Of a DNA stretch of 64,000 nt, positions 7,604 to 15,695 are shown piece by piece (the first letter of the stretch is position 1; every line of letters begins with the position of its first letter). The stretch is from Thraustochytrium sp. TN22 (taxonomy: Eukaryota; Sar; Bigyra; Thraustochytrida; Thraustochytriidae): assembly GCA_013306675.1 (NCBI GenBank), contig JABLUY010000132.1, forward strand, positions 37,436 to 101,435. Reading direction: 5' to 3'. The notes under the pieces were generated by a model. The model worked only from the letters and a program-made list of their open reading frames with translations, did no database searches and was not told where the DNA came from. The translations under genes were made by a program, and so were the position numbers.

Positions 7604-9760
7604 ATGGGGACGAAGGTCGGCTCCAAGCGGCGCAAGCGCGTCAAGCAGGTGCCGTACAACAAGGAGGAGGCGCTGCGGAGGCTACGGCTCGTGCTGCTGG
7701 CGTGCAAATCCAAGCCGGAGCGCTTCGGCGCGGTGGTCATCTTGCTATTGCTATTGCTCATGGTGCAGGTGCTGCTGCTGCGCGACCCGCGCGCCGCGGC
7801 AGGGCCAGGGTCCCTGAGCGGCGCCGTCCGGGACGAGGCAAGCGGCGCGCTGGCCGGCACGGTGCGCGACGCGGGCGGCAGCGGTGGCGCGCTGTCGCTG
7901 GAGCCCGAGGAGGACCTGCGGAGCCCCCTCCAGCGCATCCGCGAGGACCTGGGCGGCCTGGGGCAGGCCGTGCCCGGGGAGGCGAAGCGGCTCGTCAAGC
8001 GCGGGCTGGAGTCGGCGGACGTGGGGTCCTTGTCCGGCTCCAGCCTCGCGCGGCAGCTCGCCGCGCTGGAGCTGGCCATGAACGCCGGCTGGAATCAGTC
8101 TGAGATCCGCGTGCTTCCGCTCGGCCAGGCCGGCTACGTGAAGCGCGACCTGCCCGTGTACAAGGCGGCCTTCGCGCGCGAGGACATTACCGTCCTGCCG
8201 CGGCCCAAGTCCGGCCTGTACACGTCAGCGCAGCTGCGTGGCGATGAATACGAGGTCATCGTCTGCCTCTCCTTCAACACGGACCACTGCTTCGACCCGA
8301 AGGAGTTCCTCGCCATTGGCAAGACGCGCAAGGTGAATCGCATCCAGGCGCTGCGCGACGTGCTCTGGAGCAAGCACAAGTTCTGCCGCACCATCTCCAG
8401 CGCCACGCATGGCGTGCAGGACGAGGACCTGCTCTCCTTCACCTTTCCTTGCTGGGTGATGCCCACGGACTATTCGCAGATGGCGCGCTACGCGCGCGAC
8501 AATGGCATCAGCCGCTTCATCGCCAAGCCGCGCTCGCTCGGCGCCGGCATGGGCATTTACATCGTCGACGGCCTGGACAACCTCGAGCGCGAGAAGTCAA
8601 CCTCTAACGTCATCCAGACCTACATGAACGAGCCACACCTCATCCGCAAGGAGGGCCTCGACGGCAACATCGCCGACTTCAAGTGGGACATGCGCACCTA
8701 CGTGCTGTGCACCTCGGTGCACCCACTGCGTGCCTATGTGTACAACCGAGGCCTTGTGCGCATCAGCACCAAGCCGTACACCAGCGACTGCGACAACAAC
8801 AAGGAGGCCTGCCTCACCAACACCTCGCTCAACAAAAAGACCGAGGGCGCGCAGCTCAAGGACATCACCTGGTCGCTGAAGAAGCTCAGCGAGTACCTCA
8901 AGGAGACGCAGTCGGTCGACTTTTATCGCGACGTCTTCCCGCGCATGCAGCGCGCCATCGGCATGGCCCTGCTCTCCGCCGAGACGGAGTTCCTCAAGCA
9001 CATGGAGCCCGAGGGCTTTCGCTGCGAGAACTGCTACCAGTTGCTCGGCGTCGACCTGCTCTTCGACGCCGCCCTGCAGCCGCGCGTCGTTGAGATCAAC
9101 GGCGAACCCAGCCTCCGCCTCACTGGCAACGGCAAGACGCACTACGACTTCACCAAGCGCTACATGGCGCGCGACCTCGTCGCTCTTGTCTTCAACCGCG
9201 AGGCTTCCATGGTGCCGAAGCTCGCCCCGCGCCTCGCCACCTGGGCCAGGGCCGTCGGCGGCACGCGCGACGCCGCGCGCCTCGGCACCGACCACCTCGA
9301 GTACCTGCTCGCCACCTTTCGCGAGCACGCACGCGTCGGTGGCTTCCGTCCCGTCTACCCGCACGCCGCCAGCGCCGAGGTCTTCGGCCGTTACCCGCGC
9401 CACATGCGCGACGCTGAGGTTGCCGCCGGCGCCAAGGCTGGGCCGGACCACCTCCTGGCTCACGCCGACGGCCGCCGTTTCCGTCTGCATCAGCTCGTCA
9501 CGCTCTTACAGAGCGAGAAGGCGCTCCAGGAGCTCGGCGCTTCTGGCGGCGGCGCCAGCGGTAGCGGCGACTTTGCTTCGTCCACCGCTTCCACGCGCTC
9601 ATCCAAGCGCAAGTCCTCCTCGGCTTCCTCGACAGCTTCCTCCGTCGCGGCTAGCGCCGACGACGCCCCTGGCGACGAGGATGGCGAGGACGGTGGTGAG
9701 GACGATTCGCCTCCTGCCAAGAGCCTGCGTGCCGTGGCCGCCAGCGACGACGACTTTTGA
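7604..9760 (+). CDS. Membrane-anchored tubulin tyrosine ligase-like (TTL) family ligase
   Basis: 718 residues. A very basic N-terminus (GSKRRKRVKQVPYNKEEALR) leads into one transmembrane helix at about 42-59. The ATP-grasp TTL core spans about 210-545. It shows FIAKPRSLGAGMGIYIVDG near 306 (nucleotide-binding loop), a FKWDMRTYVL strand and PRVVEINGEPSLRL near 495 with the metal-binding Glu/Asn. The C-terminal 70 residues are a Ser-rich then acidic tail. TTL proteins add amino acids such as Glu, Gly or Tyr to tubulin or other proteins. A membrane anchor with the catalytic domain after it is unusual for tubulin modifiers and could mean a lumenal or membrane-tethered substrate. The ATG at 7604 is chosen because upstream codons are low complexity. 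Confidence 0.8.
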   Translation: MGTKVGSKRRKRVKQVPYNKEEALRRLRLVLLACKSKPERFGAVVILLLLLLMVQVLLLRDPRAAAGPGSLSGAVRDEASGALAGTVRDAGGSGGALSLEPEEDLRSPLQRIREDLGGLGQAVPGEAKRLVKRGLESADVGSLSGSSLARQLAALELAMNAGWNQSEIRVLPLGQAGYVKRDLPVYKAAFAREDITVLPRPKSGLYTSAQLRGDEYEVIVCLSFNTDHCFDPKEFLAIGKTRKVNRIQALRDVLWSKHKFCRTISSATHGVQDEDLLSFTFPCWVMPTDYSQMARYARDNGISRFIAKPRSLGAGMGIYIVDGLDNLEREKSTSNVIQTYMNEPHLIRKEGLDGNIADFKWDMRTYVLCTSVHPLRAYVYNRGLVRISTKPYTSDCDNNKEACLTNTSLNKKTEGAQLKDITWSLKKLSEYLKETQSVDFYRDVFPRMQRAIGMALLSAETEFLKHMEPEGFRCENCYQLLGVDLLFDAALQPRVVEINGEPSLRLTGNGKTHYDFTKRYMARDLVALVFNREASMVPKLAPRLATWARAVGGTRDAARLGTDHLEYLLATFREHARVGGFRPVYPHAASAEVFGRYPRHMRDAEVAAGAKAGPDHLLAHADGRRFRLHQLVTLLQSEKALQELGASGGGASGSGDFASSTASTRSSKRKSSSASSTASSVAASADDAPGDEDGEDGGEDDSPPAKSLRAVAASDDDF

Positions 9761-10173
9761 TCGCCATGAGCGAGCTCGCTCACATCTGATACCCTTTTGC
9801 CTCATTAAAGTAGACCTGTGTGATTCATGATGTCCTTTGTGAGAGGCAGCCTGCCTGAGCTCGGCGTTGACTTTTGAGTTTGCCTTGCCTTGGCCTTTTA
9901 TCGACCTTTTATCCCTTGGCCTGAGCCTTGTTTGTGTCTTGCCTTGTCTTGCCTTGCACTTGGCAGGTTTTACCTTGTCTCGCTTGCTTCGCCGCGGTTC
10001 GGACGCGTATCCAAAATCAAATACGTCGGACGAGGGCGCGCGGGAGCAAAACGTTAAAGAGCAGGCGAGCAGGCGAGCAGGCGGGCAGGCGGGCAGGCGA
10101 GCGGCATCAAGCGTCGCGCTTCACGCTCCACCGCTAGGCGCCTGGACGGACGTTCGGACGTTCGGACGTCAGG
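9761..10173. promoter_or_regulatory. Intergenic region with G(A/C)GCAGGC repeats before the aminopeptidase
   Basis: The first half is comparatively T-rich (repeats of ccttgcctt) and could hold the 3' end of the TTL transcript. At about 10062-10101 a degenerate tandem repeat of gcaggcgag/gcaggcggg lies 70-110 bp upstream of the next start codon. Confidence 0.45.
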
Positions 10174-11619
10174 ATGAGCGGGGCCTCGATGCAGACTGCA
10201 ACGGCGCGCGAGTTCGCGAGCAAGTTCACGACGTTCGTGGACGGTAGCCCGACGCCGTTCCACTGCGTGGCGCAGGCGGTGCGGCGGCTGGAGGCGTGTG
10301 GGTTCGAGCGTCTGCGCGAGGATACGATCTGGAAGGGCAAGGTGGAGACGCAGGGCAAGTACTACTACACGCGCAACGCGAGCACCCTGGTGGCCTTCAC
10401 GGTCGGCGGCAAGTTCGCGGCGGGGGAGCGCTTCAAGGTGGTGGGCGCGCACACCGACTCGCCGGCGCTCAAGGTCAAGCCCGTGTCGAAGCGGTCCAAG
10501 AATGGCTACCTGCAGCTGGGCGCCGAGTGCTACGGCGGCGGGCTCTGGCACACGTGGTTCGACCGTGACCTGGGCGTGGCGGGGCGCGCGATTGTGCGCA
10601 CGGGCGAGGGCGCCTACAAGGAGGCGCTGCTGCACGTAAACAAGCCCGTGCTGCGCGTGCCGAACCTTGCCATCCATTTGCAGTCTGCCAGCGAGCGCAG
10701 CGCCTTTGCCTTCAACAAGGAGGACAACATGACGCCCGTGCTGGGTCTCGTGAATGAGGCGCTCAACAAGGAGACCGAGGGCGCCGACGAGGGCAGCGCC
10801 AAGGCGGGCGGCCTCGACAAGCGCCACGCGCCCGAGTTCCTCGGCCTCCTGGCCACGGAAATCGGCTGCAGCCCGGAGGACATTGTCGACCTCGAGCTTA
10901 CGCTCGCCGACACGCAGGGCGCCACCATCGGCGGTCTGGACGACGCATTCATCTTCAGCCCGCGCCTCGACAACCAGATGCACTGCTTCACCGGCATTGA
11001 GGCGCTCGCTGACTTTGCCACGGATGCCAACCTCGCCGAGGACTCGGCCGTCTCTGTCCTTGTGCTCTTCGACCACGAGGAGTGCGGCTCGCAGAGCAAC
11101 GTCGGCGCCGGCTCGCCCATTATGCGCGACGCCGTCGAGCGCATCTCGCACTGCTTCGTCAAGGACGGCGATCTCGAGTCCTTCCGTGTCGGCCTCGCCA
11201 AGTCCTTCCTCATCTCTGCCGACGGCGCCCATGCCGTGCACCCCAACTACGCCTCGAAGCACGAGCAGAACCACAGCCCCAAGATGAACGCCGGCACCGT
11301 CATCAAGACCAACGACAACCAGCGCTATGCAACCAACGCCGTCACGGGCTTTTTCGTGCGCGAGCTCGCCCGCCGCCACGAGCTCCCCATCCAGGAGTTC
11401 GTCGTTCGCAACGACTGCCCCTGCGGCACCACGATTGGCCCTATCGTCGCCGCCAACACTGGCATCCGCACCGTCGACCTTGGCGTCGCCCAACTCTCCA
11501 TGCACTCCATCCGCGAGCAGTGCGCAGTCCAGGACCTCTTCACCAACTACAAGCTCCTCGGCGCCTTTTTCAAGGATGGCAATGCCGTCCTCGACTCCAT
11601 CGCCCGCGCCGATCTCTAA
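10174..11619 (+). CDS. DNPEP: Aspartyl aminopeptidase, M18 family
   Basis: 481 residues, the usual size for M18 enzymes. The family signature is clear: SPTPFHCV near the N-terminus, VVGAHTDSPALKVKP near residue 90 with the first zinc-ligand His, FDHEECGS near 302 with the catalytic and bridging Glu, SADGAHAVHPN with a zinc Asp, and a C-terminal VDLGVAQLSMHSIRE with the last His. The enzyme removes N-terminal Asp or Glu from peptides as a dodecamer. No targeting sequence is seen, so it is probably cytosolic. A second ATG five codons in is also possible. All key residues are present. Confidence 0.95.
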   Translation: MSGASMQTATAREFASKFTTFVDGSPTPFHCVAQAVRRLEACGFERLREDTIWKGKVETQGKYYYTRNASTLVAFTVGGKFAAGERFKVVGAHTDSPALKVKPVSKRSKNGYLQLGAECYGGGLWHTWFDRDLGVAGRAIVRTGEGAYKEALLHVNKPVLRVPNLAIHLQSASERSAFAFNKEDNMTPVLGLVNEALNKETEGADEGSAKAGGLDKRHAPEFLGLLATEIGCSPEDIVDLELTLADTQGATIGGLDDAFIFSPRLDNQMHCFTGIEALADFATDANLAEDSAVSVLVLFDHEECGSQSNVGAGSPIMRDAVERISHCFVKDGDLESFRVGLAKSFLISADGAHAVHPNYASKHEQNHSPKMNAGTVIKTNDNQRYATNAVTGFFVRELARRHELPIQEFVVRNDCPCGTTIGPIVAANTGIRTVDLGVAQLSMHSIREQCAVQDLFTNYKLLGAFFKDGNAVLDSIARADL

Positions 11620-11650
11620 TAACTAAAGAAAGATAAATGGAACACGTTGC

Positions 11651-11749
11651 GCCCAGCAAGGCAAGGCGCTCATTCCAAGTTTCAAGTTGAAGCACGAAAA
11701 GAGAGATGGATGCGCCGCCCAGCAAGGCGCTCATTCCGAGTTTCAAGTT
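11651..11749. repeat. Imperfect tandem duplication
   Basis: gcccagcaaggcaaggcgct...caagtttcaagtt (from 11651) recurs as gcccagcaaggcgct...cgagtttcaagtt (from 11717). The copies differ by a 5-bp insertion and one substitution. Each copy follows an ATG (11637 and 11706). The second gives an open MDAPPSKALIPSFKF; the first is thrown out of frame by the insertion. Confidence 0.7.
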
Positions 11750-11840
11750 CCGCAACGGCGTCGTACCGCAGGTCCGGTCCGTGGCGGCGGCGTCCTCCTC
11801 GACGCTGAGGCTGTCGTCAGCCAGCGCACAGCCGACCTGA
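11706..11840 (+). CDS. Possible 44-residue ORF or first exon, unknown
   Basis: It reads MDAPPSKALIPSFKFRNGV and continues to a Ser/Ala-rich end at a TGA. It overlaps the duplicated segment, and the frame agrees with the better-preserved copy. It may be a short protein, the first exon of a spliced gene or a decayed N-terminus. I do not recognise it. Confidence 0.25.
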   Translation: MDAPPSKALIPSFKFRNGVVPQVRSVAAASSSTLRLSSASAQPT

Positions 11841-12552
11841 CCGGCCTGCCTCTTCCTCAGCATGGAGCCCCCTCGACGATGATGAGCCTCTGCACTTGCG
11901 AAGAAACAGGTTCGGCTCGGAACTAGCCTCCGACCCGGTCAGCAAACTTACATGGCGAAAAAAAAGCCACGCCTCGTGCTGCAGGCTGCGCGCTGCAGCG
12001 TCAGACTGTCGTGGGTTGGACAGAGCGAAATCGTGAACCTAAGCCAGGTTCCGCGGAGGCGCTGCCGGCGACTGATCGGCCTGCCAGCTTGCGATCATCT
12101 GGTACGCACGCACAACACCACCACACGAGAGTCTCGAGACGCAAGGAGACAGACAGCGGGACGGGACAGGAGTGTCCCGTAGCCTCAGAATCTCAGGCAG
12201 AACTGGCGCCTGGACGAGTCTTGGGAACTTTGCTTTTTACAACAATGAAGCAGCACCGAGCGATACGCTGGCAGGCGTTGCGTGCGGTCGTGTGGCCAAC
12301 CGCACGCCGCGCGGGCGCATAGCCGGCTTGCTCCAAGTTGGTGTGGTCCGGGCGGTCGCGCAAGAGTCACTGAGGCTGGAAGGAACGTGCAACCTGTGCC
12401 TCGCTGGCTCGCGCACCGGCCGCGGCGCTGCGAAGGGCGACGGGCTGGCATAACCCGAACGACGCTCGAGCCTGTAACCAGCAGACCACCCAGCCCGGAA
12501 AGCGAGCGAGCAAGCGAGCGAGGGAGCGAGCGAGTGAAAGCAAGCAAGCAAG

Positions 12553-12825
12553 ATGGCGCTCAAGGGTCATGGTCATAATGAAATGCCGCAGCAGCGCGAC
12601 GTGCCCATGGGCGTCCCGGTCGAGCCGCGTGGCGACCCGCGCCTGCATGGGCACAATCTGCAGGGCCCGGTGATCTTGCACGAGGAGCACTATTGTGGCA
12701 AGTGGAGCCTCTGCATCGCGCTTAGCACCTGCTTCCTCGTTGGCCCTTTCTGCCTCTGCTGCCCATTTGACAAGCGCACCGTCGCCATCGACCAGGCCAC
12801 TGGCCGCAAGATCCACCTGAGCTAA
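12553..12825 (+). CDS. Short Cys-rich membrane protein
   Basis: 90 residues. A His/Pro-rich first half is followed by HYCGKWSLCIALSTCFLVGP, a hydrophobic segment (about 48-70), then FCLCCPFDKRTV and a polar tail. The Cys..hydrophobic..CxCCPxDxR arrangement recalls small protist membrane proteins and the membrane-dipping segment of LITAF-type domains, but the full LITAF zinc motif is absent. Function is unknown. A 4-bp-type repeat (gagc/aagc) ends immediately before the ATG. Confidence 0.6.
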   Translation: MALKGHGHNEMPQQRDVPMGVPVEPRGDPRLHGHNLQGPVILHEEHYCGKWSLCIALSTCFLVGPFCLCCPFDKRTVAIDQATGRKIHLS

Positions 12826-13261
12826 ACGAAGAGCAGATCCCAGGAGCGAGGAGAGCGCCGGCCCCCATTTCCTTCGCGCCGTCGTTCACGATCCCAACGA
12901 TGTACAGTACCAGTAGTAGAAAAGAGATTTCTCACGACCTGTAGTAGCAGACCAACTGCTTGAGTCATCCTTGCTGTTCCTCTTGCCGACGCTTGCCGAC
13001 CAGCGTCGTGTGGCGTGGTTCGATTGGTCCTCGGACGCTGTCGCTCACGTCCCTCACCAGACTTCTTCTGTAGGCTAGTGGTCCCATGGCCGCGTTTAAC
13101 GACGGCCAGCAGTGCCAGTGGCGCAGCACACGAGAGAGAGCTCATCAAGCTCAAGCGCAGAACCCCATCTCTGGCGCCAGTGCGCACGGCGCCCGCGAGA
13201 CGCTTGGGGGCGGGCCACCACGGCGCCGGCGCATGCGCTGAAGCCGACGCTCGTGGCGGCG
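12826..13261. promoter_or_regulatory. Intergenic region upstream of the TPR/HECT_2 gene
   Basis: No gene is seen. A GCCAGTGGC motif lies at 13114-13122 and a GCCAGTGCG at 13176-13184, about 85-150 bp before the chosen start. The downstream frame is open from 13112, but the upstream residues do not look conserved. Confidence 0.4.
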
Positions 13262-15562
13262 ATGAGCAACACGGCGGAGTCGCCGGCCGACATGGCCGCG
13301 GCGCTGCGCAGCGAGGGCAACGCGGCGCTTGGGCGCGGCGACGCGCGCGAGGCGACACGCTGCTATGAGGCGGCCGTCGCAGCGGACGAGACGTGCTACT
13401 TGTCGTGGTCGAACCTCTCGCATGCGCAGCTGCAGCAGGGCAAGGTGCAGGATGCCGTGCAGAGCGCTTTCGCCTGCCTGCAGCACGCGCCGGACGACTT
13501 CGTCAAGGGGTGGCTGCGGCTCGCGCGCGCCGCGCATGAGGCCGATGACAACGGCCTCGCGTCCAAGGCCATCATGGAGGCTGGCCGGCGCTGTGGCGCG
13601 TCAGAGAAGGAGGCCAAGCAGGTTCAGGCCTTTGCCGCGAGCCTCGGGCTCGTGGAGGCTGGAGCGGCCGTCGACGAGCTCCGCCAGGCCGCTGCCGCGC
13701 ACGCTACCGCGTTGCAAGCCAGAGAGCAGGCTGAGAGATGCGTCCGCGAGGCGCAGGCGTCCATCTCGCGCGAGGAGGTCGAAGACCTGGAGCGCAAGCG
13801 GCAGGACCTCGTGCAGGCGTCCACCTCGCTCGCCGCAGCCGCAACCGCGCCTGCAGCGCCGGTGTCAGCGCAAGCTTCCGAGTCCGCCGCCAAGGTGCAC
13901 ATCGCCGAAGAGGGCGCGCCTTTATCCAGCTTTCAGGTTCTGCTGGACGCTCGCCGCGCCTCGGACGATGCGCAGACTCTCGTGGTCGACTACGAAATCG
14001 CCGGCGTGCTCAAGGCCGACGGCCCAAGGCCCGCGCCAGATCGAAGCGCCGATTTTATCGGTCTGTACGCCTACGAGGTGCGCGACGCCGAGGAATACTG
14101 GAACTTGGAGACCGACCTGGGCGATGCACGCGCCGGCACGGTGCGAATGCGCCGTCCGCGCCAGCAGGGTCTCTTCGAGTTCCGCTACATGGCTGACCAG
14201 GGACGTCGCTGCGCCGGCCGCTCGCAGATCATCGAGATTCGTGGCGCGGACTTTGCGCCCTGCGTGCAGGGCAAGGACCCCCTGCCTCCCTTCATGCTGC
14301 TCAAGGAGCCCAACCTGCTCTGCTACTGGCTGTACATGCCGCTGCAGGCGCTTCCAGACGGCGCACGCAGACCTGATCTGGCCGGGACCAACCTCCCGGC
14401 GAAGCGCATGACGGACAACCCGGACCCGCGAATCCCGACGCTCACCGTGGACGAGAAGGTCCACGTGCGCGTCCTAGCGCCGCGCCGCGCCGTGAATCTC
14501 GACGCGACGCAAAAGGACAGCCAGCACCTCGTGCCGTACCTCGGCCTCTCTGTGGACGAGCAGGTCGACTTGGATCGCAGCACGCTGAGCTTTCACAATG
14601 GCGACTTCCTCGCGGCGCGCCTCGCCTTTAGCAACATGTTCACGGCCGCCAACGCGCGCCAGCAGCGCCAGCTATTGCACCCGGCGCCGGCCGAGCTGGA
14701 CAGAGACTTCTTTTCGCAGGGCCTTCTCTGCCGTAAGTGCGGCGCACGAGTCTGCGAACCGCTCGAGAACGTGCAACAGGCGCCGCTCATGCCATGGACC
14801 GAGATGCTCGAGCACCTCACTTGCGTGCCCCCCGAGACGTACGAGCAATCGGCCCAAGAAGGCGCCGCCGCCACGCGCGCCTTTCGCGCCGAAGCCGTCA
14901 CCGCTCGAAAGGGGGTTCTGCTTTTGGACGAGGCCTACGTCGACGTGAGCTGCGACGACCTCGTGCCCGGTGCTGTGGCGCTCTGCCAGGAACTTGCCGC
15001 CGTCCACGAAGCCGTGGACGACGCCAGTCGCGCCGAGGCGCATCTGGTGCGCCGCGCCGTGGGGTGCGCCGGTTGCTCCAGCTGGCTCGGCGACGCCGTG
15101 CTGCCCGTGAGCGCCCAGGATGCTGTCGCGTGCAAGGAGGCGCGCCTCTTCAAGCACTGCGTGCGGACGGCGGACGGCGCGCCGGCCCTGGGTCCTGCGT
15201 ACGACGATTTCGCCGGCGCGGTCGTGGGCGCCAAGCTCGCCCGCCTCAGCGAGACACACGAGGTGCGCACGGTGTTGGCGCGGGACGCGGAGGGCCGCGC
15301 CCTGCGTCTGCAGCTGTGGACGACCGACTCCTGGGTGCGCACCAATGAGACCGGGCCCGAGATGATCCCAGTGCTCAAGGTCACCTTTCGCTCGCAGGCC
15401 GCCGCCGAGGGCGTCGACCCGCAGCTAGGCATCCTCACGCTCACCGCTGCGCACCTGGACGCGCTCACTGCGGCGCTACACAAGTCCAACACGTGGTTGC
15501 CGCCTTCAGCGCGCCAGCTTCGCGAGGACCTAGATGAGCGCTTCGGGTTTCTGCTCTGGTAG
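13262..15562 (+). CDS. TPR protein fused to a HECT_2 (UBE3D-like) E3 domain
   Basis: 766 residues. TPRs span about 9-110 (MAAALRSEGNAALGRGDARE, then YEAAVAADETCYLSWSNLSH). A coiled stretch follows at about 120-195, then a beta-rich module (about 215-330, with YWNLETDLGDARAGTVRMR and FEFRYMADQGRR) like SKICH-type sandwiches. The last half resembles the HECT_2/UBE3D family, which binds E2 enzymes. Its cysteine pairs are CRKCGARVCE near 490 and GCAGCSSWLGD near 605, followed by a FKHCVRTADG block and the closing VLKVTFRSQ strand. UBE3D itself is about half this length, so the TPR part is an addition that suggests a chaperone- or client-linked ligase. The HECT_2 call rests on remembered family pattern and is moderately sure. 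Confidence 0.6.
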   Translation: MSNTAESPADMAAALRSEGNAALGRGDAREATRCYEAAVAADETCYLSWSNLSHAQLQQGKVQDAVQSAFACLQHAPDDFVKGWLRLARAAHEADDNGLASKAIMEAGRRCGASEKEAKQVQAFAASLGLVEAGAAVDELRQAAAAHATALQAREQAERCVREAQASISREEVEDLERKRQDLVQASTSLAAAATAPAAPVSAQASESAAKVHIAEEGAPLSSFQVLLDARRASDDAQTLVVDYEIAGVLKADGPRPAPDRSADFIGLYAYEVRDAEEYWNLETDLGDARAGTVRMRRPRQQGLFEFRYMADQGRRCAGRSQIIEIRGADFAPCVQGKDPLPPFMLLKEPNLLCYWLYMPLQALPDGARRPDLAGTNLPAKRMTDNPDPRIPTLTVDEKVHVRVLAPRRAVNLDATQKDSQHLVPYLGLSVDEQVDLDRSTLSFHNGDFLAARLAFSNMFTAANARQQRQLLHPAPAELDRDFFSQGLLCRKCGARVCEPLENVQQAPLMPWTEMLEHLTCVPPETYEQSAQEGAAATRAFRAEAVTARKGVLLLDEAYVDVSCDDLVPGAVALCQELAAVHEAVDDASRAEAHLVRRAVGCAGCSSWLGDAVLPVSAQDAVACKEARLFKHCVRTADGAPALGPAYDDFAGAVVGAKLARLSETHEVRTVLARDAEGRALRLQLWTTDSWVRTNETGPEMIPVLKVTFRSQAAAEGVDPQLGILTLTAAHLDALTAALHKSNTWLPPSARQLREDLDERFGFLLW

Positions 15563-15695
15563 ATTTTTGGGGGGGAGAGGGGGTTGCACGATGTGAATTT
15601 TCTCGCTGTCCTCCAGCATGTCTTTGGCGATGCCATCTTGCTCCTGGACAAGGAAGGCAAAAAGGAAGGTGGACAGCATGTTGATAATCAAGCTC

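Larger units (their letters stand above)
11620..12552. other. Intergenic region with a duplicated segment and a short ORF
   Basis: No large gene. Two related segments (11651-11690 and 11717-11749) are described separately, as is a 44-codon ORF. The last 50 bases before 12553 are a gagc/aagc tetranucleotide-like repeat running up to the ATG of the next gene. Confidence 0.5.
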
